Below, one piece after another: positions 45,431 through 57,639 of a stretch of 64,000 nucleotides of DNA (its first letter is position 1; every line of letters starts with the position of its first letter). The notes under the pieces were generated by a model. The model made no database searches. It had not been told where the DNA came from and saw only the letters and a list, made by a program, of their open reading frames with translations. The stretch is from positions 31,220,944-31,284,943 of the forward strand of contig NC_079209.1 in NCBI RefSeq assembly GCF_026745355.1, given 5' to 3'. The translations under genes were made by a program, and so were the position numbers. The stretch comes from Beta vulgaris subsp. vulgaris. Taxonomy: Eukaryota; Streptophyta; Magnoliopsida; Caryophyllales; Amaranthaceae.

Positions 45431-46068
45431 ATGTCAAGCACACTTCAAGAAAAAGTTAATGAGTTGAAGGGTATACTGGTAGAACTTGTAGCACGTGTCG
45501 TCAGACTAGAGGCACACTGCACTCTTATTCAAGAGAATCGTAGTGCAAATTACAAGTCACCAAATAGTTTTGCTGCAATAGCGACTGACCAATAAAGGAT
45601 CAATGAACTACATGACATCATACAACATAGTCCGCTAAGAAATCCTTCCATCAAATCAGTCTCTAGAATCGCCTCTTTCCAAAGGAGGCAAAAGAATCAT
45701 TGATGATTCACCTAACGCCAAAGTATCTATGAAAACAAAGGAAACCTGTGAGATACATTCCAGACTTCACTAACTCTTATGAGGCCTCAAAGAAAAAATG
45801 CAGGAGAGAATATATCTCACTGGGTATAAGTTATGGAACAGCTTTTGACCGCCTTCGAGCATAAGGCGCACTTTCCCCTCTTGGGCCTATTCCAGATCCA
45901 GACGAAGATAAAAGTGGGCCAAATTGGGACAAAGATGCTTATTGCAAGTACCATAGAGGCCATGGGCATAAGACTGACAATTACCACCCATCCAGACGAA
46001 GATAGAAGAGGGCCAAATTAGGACACGATCGATGATGGGAGACTTTCAATTTCTCCTACTGCAAAAAG
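45431..46068 (+). pseudogene. Tat/Ogre-like gypsy gag fragment
   Basis: The ATG at 45431 starts a coiled-coil-like segment (MSSTLQEKVNELKGILVELV) that stops after 54 residues. After several stops the frame reads ISLGISYGTAFDRLRA, LSPLGPIPDPDEDKSGPNWD and YCKYHRGHGHKTDNYH (45930-45985). The last is a C-x2-H...GH-type knuckle found in Tat/Ogre-clade gag proteins, here with its final Cys lost. No protease or RT follows; sequence from 46069 to 46764 is AT-rich with no gene. It is an old remnant into which the Athila-like element later inserted. Confidence 0.65.
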
Positions 46069-46764
46069 GCCTCAAATTTGAGATCACTTGTCACATGACG
46101 TAGGAGTCTAGACTTAGGATATCATTTTATGTTTCATCTATCTTATTTTGCCCAATCTATAATAGGATTTTCCTTCTTATTTCATGTACTCATAAATGCC
46201 AATTAATAAATGAGTGTTTATTTATTTATTCTCTAACCTTGCACCAATGAGCATCAATGAAAATCACGATTGTCGCCTTAAAATAAATGAATTTCTAATT
46301 CTCATGTCTCTTCTAATGAAGGCAATGAACAATTGGCATATATAAAAGAGGTAGTCTTCCCTTTCACACAATTATTTATCCAATCCTTATCATGCATAAC
46401 ATCCCCTCTCCCTTAATCTACCAAATAAGAAGTACATTTGACGATAATTTAACGTAAATGGCAAGTAAAAAAAGGAGCAACAACAACAAAAAAAATCAAA
46501 GCAAAAAAAATAAAAAGCACAAAAAAATGAAATAAAAATTGCAAAATATATATATAAAAAAAAAGAAGTGTTGCAAATAAGCCCATCAAAACTTTGCCAA
46601 AGGTATTTCTTTAAACCTTTAACCTTCAACCCAAAACGATAACTAATCGCCCTTGACCTTCATAACCAACAAACTATTACGAGTCAAATCATGCCTCTGA
46701 TAAACCTTCTCACGACCATGCATATTGCATCCCAATAAGCCATAATAGACAAACCAAAGCCCGC

Positions 46765-47460
46765 TAGGTCGAAAACCCACAAGGGCGACTTAGGCAAAAG
46801 TCAGAGCATCCTCTCATTTATCAGCCTGAACTACGAATGATCTGATTCTGCTAAAGATGCATAGGGAACCTCACCCTGAGGCCTGACCGCTTTAAACCAA
46901 ACCAAGCCTACATCACTATCCACCCTTCCTAAAAACCTCTTCCAAATCAATGCTTAATTCATTACAAATGGCTCTAAAGCAAAATGCTCAACCACCATTA
47001 AATCTTAAGAGGTACGACTAACCTGATTCCATCACGGATATGTAGGCAACCTCTTTGGAGGACCGGCCATTTCAATTCAAAACATATTTTTAAGGCTCAC
47101 CTAGGCTCATGAGAAAAGCACGATCGCCCACATCATGAATTTTAAATGCTTATCCCTACCCTTAAAACATAGATTAGAATTCAAACCTACATCATTAGCT
47201 TACCATATTACGTGAGTCGATTTATGACTTCAACACTCAACGCTATGACCGCGCCTCATCTTTCGAGTGTTCCTTTATTTGGCCTTTCTTGTCTTCTCAT
47301 CTAGGAAACTTATATGGAATCCTTGATCGAAACTTCCACTAAGCGTTAAGAGATATCTTCAAAACCAAGCAATCAAGCTTAGTACTTCATCAACGCCATC
47401 ATACTGGGGGCTCAATCAATGGTTCACGTAGAAAACTATAGGCTCGAAGTCTAGGCCTGT
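46765..47460. repeat. Upstream flank X, copied at 54741-55349
   Basis: Tat-like LTR-type sequence (ATTCCATCACGGATATGTAG / GCAACCTCTTTGG near 47027) directly left of the Athila-like 5' LTR, ending in the target duplication CCTGT (47456-47460). A copy ~609 bp long, including CCTGT, lies inside the Athila-like element just before its 3' LTR. It lacks ~85 bp found here at about 47297-47385. Confidence 0.9.
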
Positions 47461-49921
47461 TGATAAGGCTATATTTTATATATGATTTTTGCTCGTTATA
47501 TTACTCTTTGGTATAAGTTATGAGACTTATAATAGATTTTCTTCTAATATGTCAATGTTTAAAGAGTTGAGTTGCTTATGTTGTAAAGCTAATTTCAAAT
47601 ATGAAAAATGTGTTCAATAAATTATTTTTCTTGATGCTACTACTACCAATCTCATATATGTTAATTTGGCTTGTTAAATATTTATAGTAGCAGTATTACT
47701 ATGCAAATATTTTACTACTTTATTGATTTATTTGTAGGTAAAATTAGGAGAAGGAGAAAAGAAAAAAGAAAAGTGGAAAACTTTCTTCCCTTGGTCCAAA
47801 AGACGAACAACAATAATGAGCGGAACTAGAGTAAAAAACCTAACACAACAACAGAGGTAACGAAGTACAGAGGGACGCAAGAGGACAACAGAGACCAGAG
47901 ATGCAAGAGGCGATTGGCGCACCAGCCGAGCGAGTCACATCTAGCAAATCCGCCCATTGTGTTGGAAGTTTCTTCTGTTTCTGTACTCAACTATTTTTAT
48001 TCAATTGTTAAACTTGTTAAATTACTATGTTCAGTAATGATTTTCCATTGTTATTCAATTGGATTGATTTAGTTGTTATGTCTTGCTAAATTTCTATGTT
48101 CTAGGTTATGGATGTAGTCTTTTATATATCTATCAATGAATTGAATTTGTTGTTTGGGTTTGATTTAGGGAAATTCTATATGGTGGCCTCCAAGTTTCAC
48201 TTTTTCTACATGGTGGCAAAGCAAAAAAATTATTATATAAAGTGACTCCTAACTTAAGGAGATTCTACATAGTGACCAATTTTTAGTAATTAATGATTCA
48301 ATAAGTAAACCTTATCCTTTTTCACTTAGCCCAACACCTTATTACTACCAACCAACCACCAGCCATGGTCACAGTATCTTCTTCGAAACTGATTTGATTC
48401 GAATCTCCTTCCAATCGACACCAGCCATCAGCAACGCCACCAACCTTCGAATTTTGGGGGTTTGATTTGGTTCGATTAGGTCGTGGTGGGGGTCTGATTT
48501 AAGGGCGTTTGAATTGAGGGGTGGTGCAGGTGCTTCGAAAGGGATGATGCAGGTGCTTCGAAGGTGCGATATTAGGGGTGCTTCGAAGGTGGTTTGAAGG
48601 TTCGAACACCGGCAGCCATAACCTTCAAACCTTGCCGACCTTCGACCTTTGAATTGTTGGTGGTAGTGTCAGCCTTCGAATTTCGATTTGGTGGTAGTGA
48701 CAGTAGATGCCGGCGAATTTGATTCGACGGTGGACAGAATATGTCAGTGAGTAGTATAAAGTAATGGTGGTGATGCTGAGAAGGAAGTAGCTAGGTGCCT
48801 AGGTTTTGCAATTTTTAATGTGGCGGTGGTGGGTGGATGAAGAGGTAGCAGGTGATGGGTGGTGGTCTATTGGTGAGTCGAGGGAGTGGGTAGTGGTGGT
48901 TTGTTGAGAAGGGCTGTTGTAGGTGGCGGTAGTGGTGGTTTGTTGGGGTTGCTGCATGTGGCAGCAGTGGAGAGAAGGTGGTTGGTGGTGGTGGGCTTTC
49001 GGTGGTGGGCTTCGACAAGGTGGTGGGGTTTGGTTGTGTTGGTGGGGATTTGGGTTGTGTTGGTGGAGTTTGGGTGGGGGTGGTGGTTCTTTGGGTGGGT
49101 AGGATAAATGGTTGTGTGCTTGTGGTGATGGTTTGGTTGTTTTGTGGTTGAGGTTAGGATAGGTTAGCCCACTAAGGTCACTAGGTATGATTTCTCAAAG
49201 TTGAGGGTCACTTGGTATAATATTTTTTTTTTACCTACCACCACATAGAAAACTTAAAAATAGGAGGCCACCATATAGAATATCCCTTTGATTTATTATA
49301 ATTGCAATTTGATAATCTTGGTTTGTTTTCATCTAATTGATTTGACCAGTTGATTATATGTTTAAGATATTGGATTATTAGCGGAAGTGAAATTTCAATA
49401 TTAGTTCATGGGATTGTTAAACGTCAAGTAGTATAATTTTAGGAATAGTTATACACTTGAGGTGATCCTTTATATGAATTTCTTGTTTGTAATGAGTTTT
49501 TATTAATTGTTATGACCACGGAAGTAGGCGTAAAATTAGTACAAATACACGTTTTCTACCTTGGAAGACGACATAACATATCATAGGAAGTTCGATCATT
49601 GCAACCCAATATTATTTCAATCCAACAACTAGTTTAATATCATTATAGGAAGTAAAAGGTGAAACCCGAAACCTAGAACTATCTCTCTCATATTTTATTC
49701 TTACCTATTGTCCTACCCTTTTAGTGTTAGAATTAGTAGTTCATATTACTATTAGTTTATCACTATCATTCACTATTTTTGGATCATCTAAATAATATTA
49801 GTATCTCCTAATTTGGTAGTTGATTATACCTCCTTGTGGGAAACGATATCTTGCTTACCCTATATTTACTTTAATTGACCCGTGCACTTGCGGTATTTTG
49901 ATGTACATTTAGGATTGACCA
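47461..49921 (+). repeat. Athila-like 5' LTR (with MULE insert)
   Basis: 2461 bp; after removing the MULE and one 9-bp duplication, 1333 bp, against 1342 bp for the 3' LTR (55350-56691). The two are nearly identical by eye. The reading frame on the minus strand at 47728-47922 also appears in the 3' LTR and has no known domain. Confidence 0.92.
48159..49295. mobile_element. Non-autonomous MULE with 9-bp TSD
   Basis: The insertion 48168-49286 (1119 bp) is flanked by TTTGATTTA at 48159-48167 and 49287-49295. The 3' LTR of the host element reads across the empty site with one TTTGATTTA. The termini are GGGAAATTCTATATGGTGGC and the complement GGGATATTCTATATGGTGGC, one mismatch in 20. Inverted similarity continues for roughly 130 bases (AGTGACTCC..., TAGTGACC...). 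Inside are TTCGAAGGT words and a GGTGG-rich part (48820-49110) whose reading frames are low-complexity. No transposase. Confidence 0.9.
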
Positions 49922-49927
49922 AGTTTT

Positions 49928-49945
49928 TAGCGCCGTTGCCGGGGA
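49928..49945 (+). other. Athila-like primer-binding site
   Basis: TAGCGCCGTTGCCGGGGA, six bases after the 5' LTR, differs by one base from the TGGCGCCGTTGCCGGGGA site typical of Athila-group elements. 49946-50370 is non-coding leader. Confidence 0.88.
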
Positions 49946-50385
49946 GGCAATAGTTCAATATCATACTAGAGGGATTTTTAATATGAGTTTAGACTTTATT
50001 TTCTTGTTGACACCTGTTTTATTTTTCGTTAAATTTTTTTTTATTTCCTCTCATAAACATTTTGTTAGAGCTATCTTTGTGTTCTTAAGCTATTAGTATT
50101 AAAGTTTTTTTTAATAACTAGTTTCTTTGTCTAATCACTAGTAGTTGTATTTTATAATTATTTAGCGTAGAAGTTGCTGCACATTTGGTGATTTTTCTTT
50201 CTTTGTGCTCACAGAATTATTAAGTCAAGTTCAATCTTTCTGATATTTATTAGTGTATTACACATACTACTCGTGCTTTGGTTTCTTTTGATCCTGAGAT
50301 TGAAAAAACAACGCGTGCGCTAAGGAAATCGAAAAGGTTGGAGCAAATATAAAAGCTGCTAGATTTTGATTTGGTGTACATCTTC

Positions 50386-51728
50386 TCGGAAGAATCTAAC
50401 ACTAAACCATTAGAGATGGGGGACGACAACAATGAAAAGCCTTTACGTGATTACACAATGCCGAATGCTAGTGGTGCACCTTCAAGTATTGTAAGACCTA
50501 CTATTTCTGCTAATAATTTTGAGCTTCGCCCTGCTTTAATTCAAATAATTCAACAAGAACAATTTAGTGGCCTAGATAATGAAGACCCTAATGAACATGT
50601 AACCAGTTTTCTTGAAAAATGCGATACTATTAAGTTAAATGGAGTGACTGACGATGTTATTCGACTTGATTTTTTTCCGTTTTCACTTAAAGATAAAGCT
50701 AAAACCTGGTTAAAATCTAATCCATCTAATTCATTTACAACATCGGCTACATTATCTTAAGCTTTTCTTAAAAGATATTTCCCTCCTGGAAAAACTACTA
50801 AGTTTAGAAACAATATAACTAGTTTTGCGCAATATGATGGGGAGTCTTTATATGAAGCATGGGAAAGGTTTAAAGATTTACAATGTAAATGTCCTCATCA
50901 TGGTGTTCCTGATTAATTGCTAGTGCAAACTTCTTATAACAGTCTTAATGAATCTGTTAGAATAACTATAGATGTGGCCGCCAGAGGTGCAACAATGGAT
51001 AAGAAGTAGCTAATAGGTTACTTGAAGAAATGGCTTCTAATAATTATCATTGGTCTAATAATAAGGGTAAACCAAAGAATGATGCTTGTATGTATGAAGT
51101 AGAAGGAATTAACATGTTAAATGCCAAAGCTAACAAATTAATTAATTTGTTTACTAAAATGAGTAGTGTCAATTCTGTGTCTACTACCATGCCATGCAAT
51201 TTGTGTGGAGGTGCTCATTTGACCAATGAATGCATTAATGTGGAACAAGCTCAATTTGTTTCTAATTTTAATAGGCCACCTAATAATGATCCATACTCCA
51301 ATACTTTTAATCCAAGATGGAGAAACCATGCTAATTTCTCTTGGAGGAATCAAGGACAACAAAATGCTAATGTTAACTCACAAATTCCACCTGGTTTCCA
51401 TCAAAAACAACCCCAACAAGAAATTAGACCACCATGGGAGTTAGCTATTGAAAAATTGGCTAACGCTTCTTCTGAAAGAATTGAAAAGTTGGAAACTAAA
51501 GTTGATCAGATCGCTATTTCTAATATAAATGTAGAACTTCAACTTGGACAGTTAGCTAATGCCATTAATTCTAGAAGTCAAGGAACTTTGCCTAGTAAAA
51601 CTGAAGTTAATCCTAAACAGCACTGCAATGATGTCACTCTTAGAAATGGTAAGGAGTTAACATCAAAGGTAGAATTAAATAAAATGAGGTCGCCAATGAA
51701 AGTGAAAAAAAGAGAAGAAGAATTATGA
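50386..51728 (+). pseudogene. Athila-like gag
   Basis: The capsid domain starts near 50416 (MGDDNNEKPLRDYTMPN). It continues as EDPNEHVTSFLEKCDTIKLN, then FFPFSLKDKAKTWLKSNPSN. A TAA at 50758 interrupts it before AFLKRYFPPGKTTKFRNNIT, then ESLYEAWERFKDLQCKCPHH. A second stop lies near 50917. A downstream frame (51030-51728) begins MASNNYHWSNNKGK and contains a single CNLCGGAHLTNEC knuckle, then a Gln/Asn-rich part and a possible coiled coil (EKLETKVDQIAISNINVELQ). The order matches Retrotrans_gag proteins of Athila elements. In-frame stops suggest it is inactive, though few. Confidence 0.88.
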
Positions 51729-52558
51729 AGTTGAAAAAGAACCTAAATTAACACATCTTCCCCCAGTGACACCTTATGTTCCCCCTATTCCTTTTCCACA
51801 AAGACTTAACAAACCAAATTAGATAGTGGATTTCATAAATTCTTGAAAATGTTTAAGCAATTACATGTTAACATTCCTTTTATTAATGCTTTAATGCAAA
51901 TTCCTTCTTATTCTAAGTTCCTTAAGGAAATTATGTCTGAAAAGAAGAAGTTGGAGAATATGAAACTATTGCTTTGAGTGAGGAATGTAGTGTTGTGATT
52001 CAGAAAAAGCTTCCCCCTAAACTGAAAGACCCAGAAAGTTTTTCCATTCCTTGCACTATGGGTTATATTAAAATTTCTAAAGCCTTGTGTGATTTAGGTG
52101 CAAGTGTCTCTCTTATGCCTTTATCTATTTGCAAGAAGTTAGGATTGCATAATATAAAATCTACTACTGTATCTTTGCAACTTACTGATAGATCTATCAA
52201 ATATAAAATAGGAATACTAGAAAATGAGCTAATTAAAGTCGATAAATTTATTATTCCTGTTGATTTCATTATTCTTGATATGGATGAGGATATAGAGGTA
52301 CCTATTATTTTAGGTTGACCCTTCTTGGCTACTGCTGGAGCTATTATAGATGTTAAAAATGGTATTTTAACGTTTGAAATTGGTGAAGAGAAAGTTCACT
52401 TCAATATATTCAATTCTTTAAAAAACAATTCACAACGTGATCTTGTTTATCAAGTTGATATAATTGAAGACATGATGAAAAAAAAACATGTAACTGATGC
52501 TACTAATGCTCTACTTGGAGTGTGTTTGAGTAAAACAGGTACTCCTCCTAAGCCATAG
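51729..52558 (+). pseudogene. Athila-like aspartic protease
   Basis: After a frameshift near 51960 the frame reads SIPCTMGYIKISKALCDLGA, with CDLGASVSLMPLSI as the DLGA active-site loop where other groups have DTGA or DSGA. It goes on with LQLTDRSIKYKIGILENELI, DFIILDMDEDIEVPIILG, then PFLATAGAIIDVKNG after a TGA at 52316-52318 that replaces the Arg codon of the conserved ILGRPF. Coding stops at 52558 with KTGTPPKP. No RT, RNase H or integrase follows. Confidence 0.88.
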
Positions 52559-54731
52559 AACAAAAAGGTAAGAAAAGATTTTCCTCCAATCAAGGAATGT
52601 TTTTCATGGAGGAAAAAGGGTGAATTCAAAACTAAAGGTAAGTCTCCCTTGATTAGTAAGACGACCATTAAAGGAGTTAACTCCTCGATTGATCTTGGTT
52701 AAATGGAACTTGATGTAAGTCAAGCTATAGACTCTAAACAAGCGCTACTTGGGAGGCAACCCAAACTACTCTCCGTTTTTATTTTATTTCTTTTGTCAGC
52801 ATTCTTATCTTCTTTTTGTTTTTATTTTTTTTTTTCATTTACCTATGCAGGTATATAGCTATTTAAAAAGTCATAAGTCATTTCAGCCTTGTGTGTTATC
52901 TCATGCTCAACTACTTATAGTGACTGGACTAGAAAACAACTAACTAGAGGAGAACATTTATGTACTCCTTCTACTAGCTAGCTGTCGCTCTCTTACTTTG
53001 TTGTACGAGAGAAGCCGTCTTAAACCCCAGATTGTTTCTTTCTAAGTCTTTTCTATTGCCATGGTTATTGCTACAATTTCCCCTTTCCCATATAGTTTGG
53101 GTATATTTAAACACTAAGGACAATTTTTATAATAAGTATGGGGGAGAGGCTTAATCCTTGAATTGTTGGATTTGGTGTATTGTTGTGATGTTAGAATTAA
53201 TTTGTGTGAAGGAACAGGTCTAGAAAATGAGAAAAAACTAATTGGATATGCCATATTTTAGGGGTGGTGCTGTCAAAATTTATGCAGAAATTTATAATTT
53301 TCATGTCTGATATTGATTTGAAGGCAAATTCCGTTAGCTTAATTTGACTGAAATGAAGAAAAAATTTAGTTTTTAAAATGGAATTCAAAAAAAAATGATT
53401 TTCTAGTTTTGTTGCAAGCTAATGGGTTTTAATGTTGACTGATTCGGAGAATAGCATAACATAATTGTGTAAGTGTCTAGCAAGTGGTAAGACTAGTTAT
53501 TTAAGACTTGATTGTCATGTACTTGGTAGACATTTATAACCATTGTGAGACCCTTTTGAGCCTTCTAATAGACTAAAACATATATATTAGTCTCTATTTT
53601 TTTTATGAGAGTGTGCGTTAGTTCCTAGTGATGTATAGATTCTTGAATTTGCATTGGTTTCTTCGAAACTACATCAAAACCTGAGCATATATTAAAATGA
53701 TAAAGGCATTTGTTTTAGTTGAACCAAATTTAGCCTAAGCCACCTACACTATCATATTTCTTTCTAAAGCCCCTTTGAGCCTTAAGCCTATTTCTTAGGT
53801 TTAAACCATATTACAAGCTTATTTCCTAAACACGTGACTTTTACCTAGTCTTTGAGCTAAATATATGACAGGATTTGAATGGGTTTGTACATTATACTTT
53901 TATGTGTAGGTGATCCTATTAGTTTCCATATATGTTTTTCTCAAAAAGAAAATATCAAAATGAAATGAACAATATGAAGGAACAAAGAAATTACTAAATA
54001 TGAAAAAAAAAGAGAAGGAGAGGTTGATACTGAGAATGAAAATGAGTTCGGAGAAGTTTAATATTAGATATATATTGCCAACATTTGAGTAGTTGAGGTT
54101 TTGATTATGGCCATTACTTTTGGGCTTGTTACAGATTGTGTACTCCACTGGTCTTAAAGGTTTGAGCACCAAATACTTCCTACCCCTTACCCGAGCCTTA
54201 CGTTATAACCTTACTAAAGCCCTTTTGATTTTTGTATGCTCTATGCCTTCTCACTGGTGGAAAATTGAACGATATGCAAATTCAAAGATGATATATTTCA
54301 TTTCGAGTCGACCTTATAGGTTTTGAGTGATAATTATTATATCCTAAACACATGAGTGATTATAATTTATTTTTATTTGCACAACTAAAGTGAGGGTTCA
54401 TCAAGTTAATTACTCAATTCTTGAATATGGTTGTGGTAAGACTGAATGGAAACACTAATACATGAAGTACTATGTTTTTTTTTTTTGAAGAGGTGGTTGG
54501 TCTTTGGCTCATTGCTTGTGACGTCTAAAAAATGTTTTTAAACTAAAATTATTTCCATAAATCATATTTTTGGTCTTTGTAAAAACTTTCAGTTGAGCTA
54601 TTGCTACTTATAATAGGATTTGCCTAAAAAGTCAGTTGGTTGGGAAGTTAAAATTTATATTGACAGATAGATGCTTCTATTATATAGTTTTACTTTGCTC
54701 GAGGACTAGCAAATCTCAAGTGTGGGGAAGT
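52559..54731 (+). other. Athila-like 3' non-coding region and PPT
   Basis: Over 2 kb without credible coding sequence. CAAGCGCTACTTGGGAGGCA (52739) and CCTTACCCGAGCCTTACGTT (54185) are words I associate with 3' regions of Athila-group elements. The polypurine tract is GTGTGGGGAAG, ending at about 54730. Directly after it TGATAAG (54732) repeats the first seven bases of the LTR, then the flank copy begins. Confidence 0.6.
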
Positions 54732-54740
54732 TGATAAGCT

Positions 54741-55349
54741 TAGGTCGAAAACCCACAAGGGCGACTTAGGCAAAAGTCATAGCATCTTCTCATTTATCAG
54801 CCTCAACTACGAATGATCTGATTCTGCTAAAGATGCATACGGAACCTCACCCTGAGGCCCGACCGCTTTAAACCAAACCAAACCTACATCACTACACCCT
54901 TCCCAAAAACCTCTTCCAAATCAATGCTTAATTCATTGCAAATGGCTCCAAAGCAAAATGCTCAACCACCATTAAATCTTAAGAGGTACGACTAACCTGA
55001 TTCCATCACGGATACGTAGGCAACCTCTTTGGAGGCCCGACCATTTCAATTCAAAACATGTTTTTAAGGCTCACCTAGGATCATGAGAAAAGCACGATCG
55101 CCCACATCATGAATTTTAAATGCTTATCCCTACCCTTAGAACATAGATTAGGAATCAAACGTACATCATTAGCTTACCATATTACGTGAGTCGATTCATT
55201 ATGACTTCAACACTCAACGCTATGACTGCGCCTCATCTTTTGAGTGTTCCTTTATTTGGCCTTTCTTGTCTTACTTCATCAACTCCATCATACTGGGGGC
55301 TCAATCAATTGTTCATGTAGAAAATCATAGGCTCGAAGTCTAGGCCTGT
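54741..55349. repeat. Flank copy X' between PPT and 3' LTR
   Basis: Near-identical to 46765-47460, the sequence outside and left of the element, up to and including CCTGT next to TGATAAGG. It starts abruptly after the stub TGATAAGCT at the polypurine tract. One ~85-bp stretch is deleted relative to the outside copy, at a point where TTCTTGTCTT joins ACTTCATCAA. Only a few other differences are visible. Confidence 0.9.
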
Positions 55350-56691
55350 TGATAAGGCTATATTTTATATATGATTTTTGCTCGTTATATTACTCTTTGG
55401 TATAAGTTATGAGACTTATAATACATTTTCTTCTCATATTTTAATGTTAAAAGAGTTAAGTTACTTATGTTATAAAGCTGATTTAAAATATGAAAAATGT
55501 CTTCAATAAATTATTTTCCTTGATGCTACTACTACCAATCTCATATATGTTAATTTGGCTTGTTAAACATTTATAGTAGTAGTATTACTATGCAAATATT
55601 TTATTACTTTATTATTGATTTGTTTCTAGGTAAAATTAGGAGAAGAAGAAAAGGAAAAAAAAAAAGTGGAAACCCTTCTTCCCTTGGTCCAAAAGACCAA
55701 CAACAATCATGAGCGGAACTAGAGGAAAAAATCTAACGCAACAACAGAGGGAACGAAGTACATAGGGACACAAGAGGACAACGGAGACCAGAGACGCAAC
55801 AGAAGATTGGCGCACCAACCCAGCGAGTCATATCTGGCAAATCAGCCCATTGTGTTGGGAGTTTCTTCTGTTTCTCTACTCAACTATTTTTATTCAATAG
55901 TTAAACTTGTTAAATTACTATGTTCAGTAATGATTTTCCATTGTTATTCTATTGGATTGATTAGTTGTTATGTCTTGCTAAATTTCTATGTTCTAGGTTA
56001 GGGATGTAGTCTTTTATATTTCAATCAATGAATTGAATTTGTTATTTGGCTTTGATTTATTATAATGACAATTTGATAATCTTGGTTTGTTTTCATGTAA
56101 TTGATTTAGCCAATTGATTATATGTTTAAGATATTGGATTATTAGCGGAAGTGAAATTTCAATAGTAGTTCATGGTATTATTAAACGTCATGTTGTATAA
56201 TTTTAGGAATAGTTATACACTTGAGGTGATCCTTTATATGAATTTCTTGTTTGTAATGAGTTTATATTAATTGTCATGACCATGGAAGTAGGCGTAAAAT
56301 TAGTATAAATACACGTTTCTACCTTGGAAGAGGAGATAACGTATCATAGGAAGTTCGATCATTGCAACCCAATATTATTTCAATCCAACAACTAGTTTAA
56401 TCTCATGATAGGAAGTAAAAGGTGAAATCCGAAACCTAGAACTATTTCTCTCATATTTGATTCTTACCTATTATCCTATCCTTTGAGCGTTAGAATTAGT
56501 AGTTCATATTACTATAGTAGTTTAGTTTATCACCATCATTCACTATTTCTGGATTATCTAAATAATATTAGTATCTCTTAATTTGGTAGTTGATTATACC
56601 TCCTTGTGGAAAACGATATCTTGCTTACCCTATATTTACTTTAATTGACCCGTACACTCACGATATTTTAAGCTACATTTAGGAATGACCA
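55350..56691 (+). repeat. Athila-like 3' LTR
   Basis: 1342 bp, TGATAAGGCTATATT to GGAATGACCA, followed by CCTGT. Collinear with the 5' LTR without the MULE. It is separated from the polypurine tract by the 609-bp flank copy. Confidence 0.92.
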
Positions 56692-56696
56692 CCTGT

Positions 56697-57639
56697 CATA
56701 CTAAGGACTTCATTACGAGTCTATATATACATGGAATCTTGGGTTTCAAAACCTAAATTGATACAAGATTGAACCTACTTTATGGGCTCATTAGGCTCTT
56801 GACATACAAAACTCAAAGCATATACAACTCAAGCGCTACAAAACCTCGTTGTATAACGCATTTCAAATGACAATATAATCTATTAACTAAATAGATCTTC
56901 TATAGAATCCAAGTGTACCTCGATTGGGACTTCGTTACGAGTCCATACAAAAAATTGTGGGATCCGGACCCATACGAGATCCTAACTGTTTTAGGGGCTC
57001 ACTTAGGCCCGTAACGACTATGCCGCATTTCGAATCAAACAATAATTTACATGGATCATCCTTGGGGGCTTCCGATTTATCCTTTTACAAAAAAAAAAAC
57101 AGTTTTCTAAACAAAAATTTGAGCTTCTAATGTAACATCAAATCATATTATCTGCATTAGTGTCATATCATCTGCATTAGTAACACATCTCTACATTGGC
57201 ATTACATATATGCATTGTCCAAACATTATGTCAAGCATTATATCTTTCCTCCTTAGCCATATGATTCTAGCGTCAATCATGGAGTCGCACACACATACAC
57301 AAACATATGCACACACGATAGCACCTTTAATTCTAGAGTATTGAAGGTAACTCTTTATAGGTAAAGTCTTCTCATGTCCATACACTAGCACCCACATCAC
57401 GGCACATATACATATCCCCTAATTGTTTATTTGTTTAATTGTGTATTCTTCATATTTATAGGTATCCAATATTAAACAACACTATACGAGTTATAGTGGA
57501 AGACAAGCGCTATACACATGGTGCGTCCAATGCACTGACAACGTTGTGCCACACGCAACAAATTACGTCCAGCAAACGCGAGTTCTTTCAGAACCGAGAC
57601 TCTTCAACAATGGCTAGTAAGAAATATTAAACTCCAAAA
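56697..57639. other. Right half of the disrupted Tat-like flank; no gene
   Basis: Non-coding. GGACTTC(A/G)TTACGAGTC at about 56704 and 56928, and GGGCTCA(T/C)TTAGGC(T/C)C at about 56785 and 56996, each occur twice, as in degenerate LTRs. TATCATCTGCATTAGT is repeated at 57147 and 57166. It continues the sequence broken by the Athila-like element. I cannot place its outer boundary. Confidence 0.45.

Larger units (their letters stand above)
47456..56696 (+). mobile_element. Athila-like gypsy element with gag-PR only
   Basis: The element is 47461-56691, with CCTGT at 47456-47460 and 56692-56696. LTRs start TGATAAGGCTATATTTTATA and end GGA(T/A)TGACCA. The primer-binding site is of Athila type. 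The internal region codes for gag and an aspartic protease only; no RT, RNase H or integrase motif is present between 52560 and the polypurine tract at ~54722. It thus resembles non-autonomous retrotransposons that keep gag. A MULE sits in its 5' LTR and a copy of its upstream flank before its 3' LTR. Confidence 0.9.

Noticed and set aside
46765..47460. Treating this block as the start of the Athila-like LTR because it precedes both LTRs
   Set aside because: The CCTGT target duplication matches only if the LTR starts at TGATAAGG (47461), and the left copy lacks a TG terminus or PPT at 46765.
47728..47922. Short minus-strand frame repeated at 55636-55818
   Set aside because: It is duplicated only because it lies in the two LTRs; no domain is recognisable.
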